Shown: piece after piece, positions 9,987 to 17,536 of the stretch
How positions within the stretch are numbered: the stretch's first letter is position 1
How the letters are laid out: each line of letters begins with the position of its first letter
Source: Pseudomonas fildesensis
GTDB lineage: Bacteria; Pseudomonadota; Gammaproteobacteria; Pseudomonadales; Pseudomonadaceae
Assembly (NCBI RefSeq): GCF_001050345.1
Contig: NZ_LFMW01000013.1
Coordinates: forward strand, 1 to 64,000
DNA length: 64,000 nucleotides
Direction of reading: 5' to 3'
Made by a program: the position numbers and the translations under genes
Notes under the pieces: model-generated
Databases searched by the model: none
Seen by the model: the letters and a program-made list of their open reading frames with translations, nothing else
Told to the model about the DNA's origin: nothing

Positions 9987-11159
9987 CTAGCCTAACCGCC
10001 GGTATCCCAGCACCGCCGACCCCAACACCACACTCCCCGCCGCCAGCGCCACCCAAAACCCGCTGGCCGCGCCAAAGTGATCGATCATCCAACCGGAGCT
10101 GGCGGCGCCGATGGCCACACCGATGCTCAAGCCGGTGATCAGCCAGGTCATGCCTTCGGTCAGGCGGCTCGGCGGGACGATCTGCTCCACCAGGGCCATC
10201 GACACGATCAACGTCGGTGCGAAGAACAGGCCGGAGATAAAGATCGCCGCCGCCAGCCCGGGAATATGGGTCACCAGCAGCAGCGGCAAGGTGGTCAATG
10301 CCGTGGCCACGCCGCAGAACAGAAACTGCCTGGGCAACGGCGCCTTGAGCTTGAGCGTGCCAAATGCCAGACCCGCCAGGCACGAACCGATGGCGTACAC
10401 CGACAGCACAATGCTCGCCGCCGCCGGTTGGCCCTGGTGCTGGGCAAAGGCCACGCTGACCACATCCACCACGCCGACGATCACGCCCATGGCCAGCAGC
10501 AGAATCATCAGGATCAGCACCGAAGGCGACGCGATCAGCCAGCGGCCGTGATGGTCATGGTGTTCATGCACCGGTGGTTCGGTTTCGCGTTGCAACACAA
10601 AGAGGGTGACCCCCACTGCCAGCAACAGCGCGGCCAACAAAGGCCCGGCCTCCGGGAACAACACTACGCTCAGGCCGACTGAAATCGGCGGGCCGATGAT
10701 AAAGCACACCTCGTCCAGCACCGATTCCAGGGCAAACGCGGTTTGCAGCTTGGGCTGGCCGCGGTACAACTCGGTCCAGCGCGCCCGGACCATGGCCGAC
10801 ATACTCGGCATGCAACCGGCCAGGGCGGCGAACAGGAACAACGTCCAGTTCGGCGCCTGCAAACGGGTGCACAGCAGCAACATCAACAACGCCCCGCCAC
10901 CGATCAGCGCGGCGATCGGCAGCACCCGGCCCTGGCTGTGCCGGTCAACCAGCCGTGATACCTGCGGCGCACAAAACGCCGTGGCCAGGGCAAACACCGC
11001 CGCTACCGAACCGGCCAGGCCGTAGCCGCCATGCACCTGCGAGAGCATGGTGATCAGGCCGATACCGGTCATGGAGATCGGCATGCGTGCAAGCATGCCT
11101 GCCAATACAAAAGCCCGGGCGCCCGGGGCATGGAATAACTCGGCGTAGGGGTTTGCCAT
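9987..11159 (-). CDS. MFS transporter (12-TM exporter type)
   Basis: A 390-residue membrane protein of about the usual MFS length, with twelve predicted hydrophobic segments. The motif-A-like loop between TM2 and TM3 reads SRLVDRHSQGRVLP. A histidine-rich cytoplasmic loop (HEHHDHHGR, around residue 195) separates the two six-helix halves. The substrate cannot be read from sequence; small-molecule or drug efflux is the usual guess for this type. The start ATG at 11159 lies 28 nt from the MATE gene's stop on the same strand, so the two exporters are probably co-transcribed (MATE first). Confidence 0.85.
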   Translation of the reverse strand: MANPYAELFHAPGARAFVLAGMLARMPISMTGIGLITMLSQVHGGYGLAGSVAAVFALATAFCAPQVSRLVDRHSQGRVLPIAALIGGGALLMLLLCTRLQAPNWTLFLFAALAGCMPSMSAMVRARWTELYRGQPKLQTAFALESVLDEVCFIIGPPISVGLSVVLFPEAGPLLAALLLAVGVTLFVLQRETEPPVHEHHDHHGRWLIASPSVLILMILLLAMGVIVGVVDVVSVAFAQHQGQPAAASIVLSVYAIGSCLAGLAFGTLKLKAPLPRQFLFCGVATALTTLPLLLVTHIPGLAAAIFISGLFFAPTLIVSMALVEQIVPPSRLTEGMTWLITGLSIGVAIGAASSGWMIDHFGAASGFWVALAAGSVVLGSAVLGYRRLG

Positions 11160-11187
11160 GACTAAAAAACCTTCTTTCCTTGATTTA

Positions 11188-12543
11188 TCACACCAACCGC
11201 TTGATCTGCTTATGCCGCCAAACCAACCGGTAATACGCGGTCTGCAACACCAGCATCGCCAGGTACGTCACCGGAAACGCCATCCAGACCCCTTCCAGGC
11301 CGAAGTGCGCGTTGAACAGGTAAGCCATCGGCAGTTCCACGCACAGCACGCAAAAGATCGAGATCGCCACCGGCATCAGCACCACACCGCTGGCCCGCAT
11401 GATCCCGCCGATCACAGCCTGGAACCCGAACACCAGGATGCTCCACAGCATGATGTGCAACAGGTGTTCGGCGTTGACCCGTGCTGCGTCGTCGGTGATG
11501 AACAGGCCCAGCAGCCAGTGGGATAACAGATAACCGAGCAGGATCAGGCCACCGGTCAGGCACATATTGATCAACAGCCCGGTGCGCAGGATCGGCCCGA
11601 TGCGCTCCAGGCGCCCGGCGCCAATCGCCTGGGCACCCAGGATCGAGGCAGTGATGGCAATCGACAGTGCCGGAAACTGTACGTAGTTGACGATCTGCGT
11701 CACCGCGCCATAAGCGGCCGTGGCCTGGGAACCGTGGCTGTTGACCAGGGCGAGGATGACCAATTCCGACAGCGATAACACCACCATCTGTAAGCCGGTA
11801 GGCAGGCCGATGCGCAGGACCTTGCCGAGAATCGCGCGGTCCAGGCGCAGGGCCGCGAGCAGTTCACGGTCCGGTGCCATCACATGGTTTTTGTGGCGCA
11901 GGCGCAGGATCAAAAACAGCATCGCCAAGGCGTTACCCACCAACCCTGCGTACACCGCGCTCTGGATGCCCATCGGCGGCAGGCCGATCCAGCCGCGAAT
12001 CAGCGCGGGAGTCAGCAGCAAGCCCACCACGGTCGAAACCATCAGCGCCAGCAGCGGCGAAATCGTGTCACTGACGCCTCGTAGCAGCTGGGTATAGAGG
12101 ATGAACACCAACAACAGCGGCATGATCAGCATCATCACTTGGGCATAGCCCACCGCATCGTCGAGCACGTCCACCGGCGTCCCCAACGCCTGCAAGGCCG
12201 GGCGGGCAAACAGGCTGCCCAGCACCGCTGCGATCAAGCCCACCAGCGCACCCAGGGTCAGCGTGGCACCGGTAATCGCCTTGACCAGCCCGGTCTCCTG
12301 GGCCCCCCAGGCCTGGCCGATCAGCACCGACGCGCCCGCGCCCAGGCCAATCACCAGGGCAATAAAGAAGAACACAATGGGGAACATCCCCGACACCGCC
12401 GCCAGCGCCTGGGTGCCGAGCATTTGCCCGACATAGATGCCATTGAGCGTGCCGGAAAAACTCTGCAGGAAGTTGGACAGCACCATCGGTGCCAGGAAGA
12501 TCAGGTAGACCTGCCACAACGGGCGTTGCAAAGGGCTTTGCAT
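11188..12543 (-). CDS. MATE-family multidrug/Na+ antiporter
   Basis: A MATE exporter of 451 residues from ATG 12543, with a GAGG Shine-Dalgarno 11 nt upstream. A longer TTG start at 12567 is possible but less likely. It shows the two duplicated six-helix bundles of MATE proteins, with family-like stretches such as GTLNGIYVGQMLG in TM1-2, GLGAGASVLIGQAWGA in TM2-3 and GLPTGLQMVVLSLSE at the start of the second half. Such proteins export cationic drugs or metabolites using H+ or Na+ gradients at the inner membrane. The ribosome binding site lies inside a hairpin (12555-12579). Confidence 0.88.
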   Translation of the reverse strand: MQSPLQRPLWQVYLIFLAPMVLSNFLQSFSGTLNGIYVGQMLGTQALAAVSGMFPIVFFFIALVIGLGAGASVLIGQAWGAQETGLVKAITGATLTLGALVGLIAAVLGSLFARPALQALGTPVDVLDDAVGYAQVMMLIMPLLLVFILYTQLLRGVSDTISPLLALMVSTVVGLLLTPALIRGWIGLPPMGIQSAVYAGLVGNALAMLFLILRLRHKNHVMAPDRELLAALRLDRAILGKVLRIGLPTGLQMVVLSLSELVILALVNSHGSQATAAYGAVTQIVNYVQFPALSIAITASILGAQAIGAGRLERIGPILRTGLLINMCLTGGLILLGYLLSHWLLGLFITDDAARVNAEHLLHIMLWSILVFGFQAVIGGIMRASGVVLMPVAISIFCVLCVELPMAYLFNAHFGLEGVWMAFPVTYLAMLVLQTAYYRLVWRHKQIKRLV

Positions 12544-12554
12544 GAAAAACGGGG

Positions 12555-12579
12555 CCTCGGATAGCAAAAGCGTCCGAGG
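12555..12579 (-). promoter_or_regulatory. Hairpin enclosing the MATE gene ribosome binding site
   Basis: Seven-base arms CCTCGGA (12555-12561) and TCCGAGG (12573-12579) flank an 11-nt loop. In the minus-strand mRNA, the downstream arm contains the GAGG Shine-Dalgarno of the MATE gene, so folding would hide it. No T-run follows, so it is not an obvious terminator. A translational control role is inference. Confidence 0.4.
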
Positions 12580-12613
12580 GTTATACCGTAATTGGATCCT
12601 ATCTTGCTGCGCT

Positions 12614-13222
12614 TTATCCGTTCACTGGCTCAACGACCAAGCAAGCATGACGCACCGTCGCCCGCAGACGCTGGGCATCGTTGTGCAACAGGCACTCGGC
12701 AATCGCCGGCTCCAATTCCACCCGCAAACGTCGACCCAACGCCCACGCGCCAAACCGCACATCGTGCTGGCGGCACAGCCACGCCCGCGCCTGCGCATCC
12801 ACGGTTAACGAACGCTGGTGCAACGCCAGGCGTTGATTGAGTTTGCCGAGTTCGACCTCCAGCAACGCCTCCAGCCACTGAGCGTCGATGGGCTGGAACG
12901 TCAGGATACGGTCGATACGGTTCAGAAACTCCGGTTCGAAGTGAGCGTGCAGCGCGTCTTCCAGCACGGCCGCTTCGCCCCGCGCAAACACCCGCAGCAG
13001 GCGGCGCCAACCCTGGGCGAACCGCAGGCGATGACGGCGCGCCTGGTGCGCGCCGATATTGCTGGTCATGAAGATCAGGCTGTTGCGAAAGTCCAGGGTG
13101 CGCTCGCCGATATCGGCCTTGACCACCTTGAGCAAGCCTTCAACCTGCGCCAGCGCAGCGTCCTGGCCGAAAATACGGCTGCGCAAGGCCATGACCTGGG
13201 CCGGTTCGAAGGTAAAACGCAT
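12614..13222 (-). pseudogene. amiB: amiB-like AAA+ remnant lacking Walker A and B
   Basis: An open 202-codon frame three bases after amiE. Its N-terminus (RIFGQDAALAQVE, residues 17-29) and its C-terminal half (LDFRNSLIFMTSNIGA at 43-58, FEPEFLNRIDRI at about 96-107) are ClpB/AmiB-like AAA+ sequence. The segment that should lie between them is absent: residues LLKVVKADIG run straight into ERTLDFRN, near base 13105. This in-frame deletion removes the Walker A loop, Walker B and the pore region, roughly 90 residues. In P. aeruginosa the amidase operon places amiB, a ClpB-type ATPase, right after amiE, which supports the name. The product could not hydrolyse ATP, so I call it a remnant although the frame is intact. 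Confidence 0.7.
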
Positions 13223-13225
13223 GCC

Positions 13226-14269
13226 CTACCCCGCGCTTTTTTCTTGGCCACCATGGGGCAGTTGCCCCACCGGGCAATCGGCGACGCCCACGGTGTTGCG
13301 GGTGAATGCCTCGACATTCTCCTGGGCCTTTTGCGCGTCCAGCACCCAGGTGCGGTAGAACTCGAACGGGCAGTCGGCCAAGCCCTTATCGCCATCGCCC
13401 GAGGCATGCATGCCGGTATATCCCCGGTGCAACAGCTTGAACAGATGGTTCTGTGACTGGTCGTTGGCTCGCGCATCACGGATCTGCGACACCGACAGCT
13501 GGGCGTATTGAATTCCCATCTCCTCCTCGCCACACTCCCCCAGCGTGCGCCCGTCAAACCCGATGATCGCCGAGTGGCCGAAGTACGAATACACCCCGTC
13601 GAACCCCGCCGCATTCGCCACCGCCACATAGCAATTATTCGCCCAGGCCATGCTCTTGGACATCTGCACCTGCTGCTCCTTGGCCGGGTACATATAGCCC
13701 TGGCAGCGCACGATCAGCTCCGCGCCTTTCATCGCGCAATCGCGCCAGATCTCGGGGTAGTTGCCGTCATCGCAGATGATCAGGCTGACCTTCATGCCCT
13801 TGGGCCCGTCGCACACATAGGTACGATCACCGGGGTACCAACCCTCGATGGGGCACCAGGGAATGCACTTGCGATAACGCTGCACGATTTCGCCGAGGTT
13901 GTTGATCAGCACCAGCGTGTTATAGGGCGCCTTGTGCGGATGCTCTTCGTGGCGCTCGCCAGTCAACGAAAAAACGCCCCACGTATTGGCCTGGCGGCAG
14001 GCCGCCGAGAAGATCGCGGTCTCCTCGCCGGGAATGCTCGCTGCGGTGGCCATCATCTCGTCGTGGTCGTACATGATGCCCATGGTGCTGTATTCCGGGA
14101 ACACCACCAGGTCCATGCCCGGCAGGCCCTGCTTCATGCCGACGATAATCTCGGCAATCTTCTTCGCGTTTTCGATGACCTCGGCCTTGCTGTGCAGGCG
14201 CGGCATCTTGTAGTTCACCACCGCGACACCGACGGTGTCCGGGCTGCTGGAAATGTCGCCATGACGCAT
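13226..14269 (-). CDS. amiE: Aliphatic amidase
   Basis: A 347-residue nitrilase-superfamily amidase, full length for AmiE. It hydrolyses short aliphatic amides (acetamide, propionamide) to the acid and ammonia in the cytoplasm. The catalytic set is present: Glu59 (FPEYS), Lys134 (RKCIPW), Glu142 (IEGW) and Cys166 ([10 protein letters not shown]). The start at 14269 has AGGAG 8 nt upstream. It is the third gene of the fmdA-fmdB-amiE operon, followed by the amiB remnant. The amide sensor and antiterminator genes (amiC, amiR) and the channel gene (amiS) of P. aeruginosa are not nearby, so regulation must differ. Confidence 0.96.
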   Translation of the reverse strand: MRHGDISSSPDTVGVAVVNYKMPRLHSKAEVIENAKKIAEIIVGMKQGLPGMDLVVFPEYSTMGIMYDHDEMMATAASIPGEETAIFSAACRQANTWGVFSLTGERHEEHPHKAPYNTLVLINNLGEIVQRYRKCIPWCPIEGWYPGDRTYVCDGPKGMKVSLIICDDGNYPEIWRDCAMKGAELIVRCQGYMYPAKEQQVQMSKSMAWANNCYVAVANAAGFDGVYSYFGHSAIIGFDGRTLGECGEEEMGIQYAQLSVSQIRDARANDQSQNHLFKLLHRGYTGMHASGDGDKGLADCPFEFYRTWVLDAQKAQENVEAFTRNTVGVADCPVGQLPHGGQEKSAG

Positions 14270-14279
14270 AACAACGCTC

Positions 14280-14627
14280 CTAGTGACTGATCATCCACGG
14301 CCGTGGCCCGGTCCTGGTCTTGAGGCCCAGCGGGTTGGCCTTGCTCGGCACCACCTTTTTGCTGGTGCCGCAGCAACTGCATCCCGCCGGATGTCGACGG
14401 TTCTCCTGGTATTCGCCAACGGTTTGCGGCGCATGGGCGCTACGTTCGTTGCCGGCGATGGCCTTGCGCTGGTTGGCTGAAAGCGTTTGCAGCGCCGGGG
14501 CCGACACCATGAGCTGCCCGCCTGCCCCCGCGCAGTAAGGGCATTGGCTCGGTTCGTGGCGCTGGGCGATCGGGCGCAGCAGGGTGAAAGTGCCGCACGC
14601 CACGCAGGCGTATTCGTAGGTCGGCAT
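14280..14627 (-). CDS. fmdB: FmdB-type zinc-ribbon protein
   Basis: A 115-residue protein starting 2 nt after the fmdA stop. The N-terminal 45 residues form an FmdB zinc ribbon: [12 protein letters not shown], then CPYC at about 33-36 (two CxxC pairs). A further CSCCG cluster lies near residue 84, and the C-terminus is basic ([17 protein letters not shown]). FmdB was named as a putative regulator of formamidase; its molecular role is not established. Its position between formamidase and amidase fits the usual fmdAB arrangement. Confidence 0.88.
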   Translation of the reverse strand: MPTYEYACVACGTFTLLRPIAQRHEPSQCPYCAGAGGQLMVSAPALQTLSANQRKAIAGNERSAHAPQTVGEYQENRRHPAGCSCCGTSKKVVPSKANPLGLKTRTGPRPWMISH

Positions 14628-14629
14628 GG

Positions 14630-15859
14630 CTAGAGGTCCGGGGCGATGGGCAGGTCGATGCTGCCGTCGAGGAATTTGGTCGGGCCGTTGGCGTTGGGGT
14701 TGATGTCGAACTCGAAGATTTCCGTGGGCAACCACAAGGTCGCGCAGGCGTTGGGGATGTCCACCACGCCGCTGATATGCCCTTGCACCGGCGCCGAGCC
14801 GAGCAGCGCATAGCCCTGGGCCGGCGAGTAGCCGAACTTGGTCAGGTAGTTGATCGCATTCAGACACGCCTGGCGGTAGGCGACGTTGACGTCCAGGTAG
14901 TGCTGCTGGCCCTGCTCGTCCACCGAGATGCCTTCGAAGATCAGGTAGTTCTTGTAGTTCGGCGTGATCGGGCTTGGCTTGAACACCGGGTTCTTGATGC
15001 CGTACTTGGCCATGCCACCCTTGATCAACTCGACTTTCATGTGCACCCAGCCGGCCATTTCGATGGCGCCGCAAAAGGTGATTTCGCCGTCGCCCTGGCT
15101 GAAGTGCAGGTCGCCTACCGACAGTCCCGCGCCGTTGACATACACCGGGAAGAAGATCTTCGAACCCCGGGACAAATCCTTGATATCGCAGTTGCCGCCG
15201 TGCTCACGCGGCGGCACGGTGCGTGCGCCGGTGGCGGCGGCAGCGTCACGGGCCTGGCCCTTGAGCTTGCCCATGTGCGCAGTGGCGGCCAGCGGTGCGT
15301 TGGCCAACGGCGGAACGCGGGTGGGGTTGGTGTCGATCAGTTCCTGTTCGCGGCGGTTCCAATCGGCAAGCATCACTGGGTCGGGCAGGCAGCCGATCAG
15401 GCCGGGGTGGATCAGACCGGCGAAATTCACCCCCGGAATGTGCCGCGAACTGGTGAACATGCCCTTGAAATCCCAGATCGCTTTTTGCGCGCTGGGGAAA
15501 TGATCGGTGAGGAAACCGCCGCCATTCTGCCGCGAGAAAAAGCCGTTGAAGCCCCACTGGGAATCGGCCTTGGCACCGATATCGAGCAAATCCACCACCA
15601 GCAGGTCACCCGGCTCGGCACCGTGCACGCCCACCGGGCCCGACAGGTAATGCACGGTGGACAGGTCCACATCGCGCACATCGCTGGCGTCGTCGTTGTT
15701 CTTGATCGCGCCGGCGGTCCAGTCGTAGGTCTCCAGGATGAAATCGTCGCCCGGCTTCACCCAGCAGGCCATCGGGATATCCGGGTGCCAGCGGTTATGG
15801 ATGTTTTCGTTTTCGGTGACGGGCTGGTTGAGGTCGACTTTGATCAGCGTTTCGGTCAT
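14630..15859 (-). CDS. fmdA: Formamidase (acetamidase/formamidase family)
   Basis: This 409-residue enzyme belongs to the FmdA_AmdA family, which hydrolyses formamide to formate and ammonia. I choose ATG 15859 because AGGAG lies 8 nt upstream; an in-frame extension to 15895 has no site. Recognisable stretches include HNRWHPDIPMACWVKPGD near the N-terminus, GPVGVHGAEPGDLLVVD, GVNFAGLIHPGLIGCLP and FSQGDGEITFCGAIEM, the last typical of the active-site region. It heads the operon fmdA-fmdB-amiE. Together these enzymes would release ammonia from formamide and aliphatic amides, as nitrogen scavenging. Confidence 0.94.
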   Translation of the reverse strand: MTETLIKVDLNQPVTENENIHNRWHPDIPMACWVKPGDDFILETYDWTAGAIKNNDDASDVRDVDLSTVHYLSGPVGVHGAEPGDLLVVDLLDIGAKADSQWGFNGFFSRQNGGGFLTDHFPSAQKAIWDFKGMFTSSRHIPGVNFAGLIHPGLIGCLPDPVMLADWNRREQELIDTNPTRVPPLANAPLAATAHMGKLKGQARDAAAATGARTVPPREHGGNCDIKDLSRGSKIFFPVYVNGAGLSVGDLHFSQGDGEITFCGAIEMAGWVHMKVELIKGGMAKYGIKNPVFKPSPITPNYKNYLIFEGISVDEQGQQHYLDVNVAYRQACLNAINYLTKFGYSPAQGYALLGSAPVQGHISGVVDIPNACATLWLPTEIFEFDINPNANGPTKFLDGSIDLPIAPDL

Positions 15860-15958
15860 GGGCTGGCTCCTGGACGGATGACGGGGTGCGTTCAATCCAG
15901 TCTCAGGGGGCCAGCTAAATCGGGGAATACGTTGGATGACGTATGGGGTGGCTGCCCC

Positions 15959-16867
15959 TCAAAGCTGCCGCGCCATATGCTCCGCAATTCGCCCCCGCAA
16001 CCAACGCTCCGCCGGATCGTTGTCATGCACCCCGCTCCACACCATCGACAACTCCGCCGCATCGATCGCAAACGGTGGGTCTTCGGCGCGTAACGCGGTG
16101 CCTTCGGTCAACGCACACGCGGCATAGTCGGGCACAGTCGCAATGATCTGCGTGCCGGCCAGCAACGCGCGCAACCCGCTGAACTGCGGCACTGCCAACA
16201 CCACCCGCCGCGCCCGGCCGATGCGCGCCAGGTCCTGGTCGATATTGCCGCTCAAGTCCCCCGAAAACGACACCATCGCATGGGGCCGTTCGCAGTAATC
16301 ATCCAGGGTCAACGGCGCTATGCCGTCATCACCACGCAGTACCTTGCACGGAATATCCCGCAGTTTCTTGCGCTTGGCGTTCGCCGGCAATTCCGTGATG
16401 TAGCTCACCCCCACCGTGATCTCGCCGCTGGCCAACAGCGACGACATCAACAGGTAATTGGCCCGGCGAACCACCACGATAATGCCGGGTGCCTCTTCGC
16501 GCAGCTGGCTGAGCAAGGGCGGAAACAGGCCGAACTCGGCGTCGTCAGACAGGCCAATGCGAAATACCGCGCAACTAGTGGAAGGGTCGAAATCCTTGGC
16601 GCGGCTGACCGCGCTTGAAATGGTGTCCATGGCCGGTTGCAACTCCTTGAGTATCGCCACGGCGCGGGCCGTAGGTTCCATGCCCCGCCCGTTGCGCAGC
16701 AGCAACGGGTCGTCGAACAAGTCACGCAAGCGCCCCAACGCCGCGCTCACCGCCGGCTGGCCCATAAACAGCTTTTCGGCGACCCGGGTCAGGTTCTTTT
16801 CGAACATCAGCGCTTCAAAAATCACCAGTAGGTTCATGTCGACGCGGCGCAGGTCGTTGCGGTTCAT
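15959..16867 (-). CDS. LysR-family transcriptional regulator
   Basis: A 302-residue LysR regulator. Start ATG 16867 (MNRNDLRRVDMNLL) fits the family; the upstream in-frame extension is not supported. The N-terminal helix-turn-helix (residues 10-70) contains NLTRVAEKLFMGQPAVSAAL, a sequence type seen in the NodD/LeuO/SyrM subgroup. The rest is the effector-binding periplasmic-binding-like domain. It lies 99 nt upstream of fmdA on the same strand, so it may regulate or be co-transcribed with the amide operon, but effector and targets are unknown. Confidence 0.9.
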   Translation of the reverse strand: MNRNDLRRVDMNLLVIFEALMFEKNLTRVAEKLFMGQPAVSAALGRLRDLFDDPLLLRNGRGMEPTARAVAILKELQPAMDTISSAVSRAKDFDPSTSCAVFRIGLSDDAEFGLFPPLLSQLREEAPGIIVVVRRANYLLMSSLLASGEITVGVSYITELPANAKRKKLRDIPCKVLRGDDGIAPLTLDDYCERPHAMVSFSGDLSGNIDQDLARIGRARRVVLAVPQFSGLRALLAGTQIIATVPDYAACALTEGTALRAEDPPFAIDAAELSMVWSGVHDNDPAERWLRGRIAEHMARQL

Positions 16868-17082
16868 GGCGATATCCAAACGGTTAGCAATAAGCCAGAT
16901 AACCACGCGCACAGCCATCGGGATTGCACGTCTGTGCTGTCTTTTTTCGACGTTTTTCAATGCTGCAGCTGGCAAAATTAACAACGATTAACTCGTCAGC
17001 CAGGCGGCCAAGCGCCAAGAATGAAGCGGTCTACACTGCATCCATTCACCGGGAACGCTCCCATCGACTGCGGATATTCGTC

Positions 17083-17478
17083 ATGGCCCGACTCGAGTAC
17101 TGTGCTCCTCGCTTATCCGCTACCGGCGGCCTATGCCCCCGGCGCGAGCGTATCGCCAAGCAATTGATCCTCGCCAACCTCGGCGAAAGCCTGGCGATTG
17201 CCGACCTGGCACAGGCCTGCGCCCTGTCACGCAGCCATTTTTCCCGCGCCTTCAAATGCACCACCGGGCTTTCGCCACAGGAATGGATTCGCCAGCAGCG
17301 CATCCAGCGTGCCAAGGAACTGATCACCGGCTCCGCCCTGAGCCTCACGCAAATCAGCCTGGAGTGCGGTTTCTGCGACCAGGCACACTTCTGCCATATG
17401 TTCACCCGCAGCGAAGGTGTCAACCCGATGACCTGGAGAAACCACCAAATGCGTCACAAGCAAGTGATTGCGGCCTAG
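17083..17478 (+). CDS. Short AraC-family regulator (DNA-binding domain only)
   Basis: A 131-residue protein, start ATG 17083, consisting almost wholly of the AraC-type double helix-turn-helix (residues 25-125). Visible features are LGESLAIADLAQACALSRSH in the first HTH and SLTQISLECGFCDQAHFCHM in the second. It has no ligand-binding or dimerisation domain, like the stand-alone SoxS/MarA type. It is divergent from the LysR gene (215 nt between starts) and lies 58 nt upstream of the STAND regulator on the same strand. The in-frame upstream extension to 16924 is probably untranslated. Confidence 0.85.
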   Translation: MARLEYCAPRLSATGGLCPRRERIAKQLILANLGESLAIADLAQACALSRSHFSRAFKCTTGLSPQEWIRQQRIQRAKELITGSALSLTQISLECGFCDQAHFCHMFTRSEGVNPMTWRNHQMRHKQVIAA

Positions 17479-17536
17479 TGGTCGCTACGCGCCTGGAATA
17501 TGCTGGCCGAACCCCTGTCCCAGAGCATGTGCCCCC

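Noticed and set aside
10077-12564. Plus-strand frames opposite the MFS and MATE genes
   Set aside because: Antisense shadows of clearly conserved membrane proteins, with no start signals.
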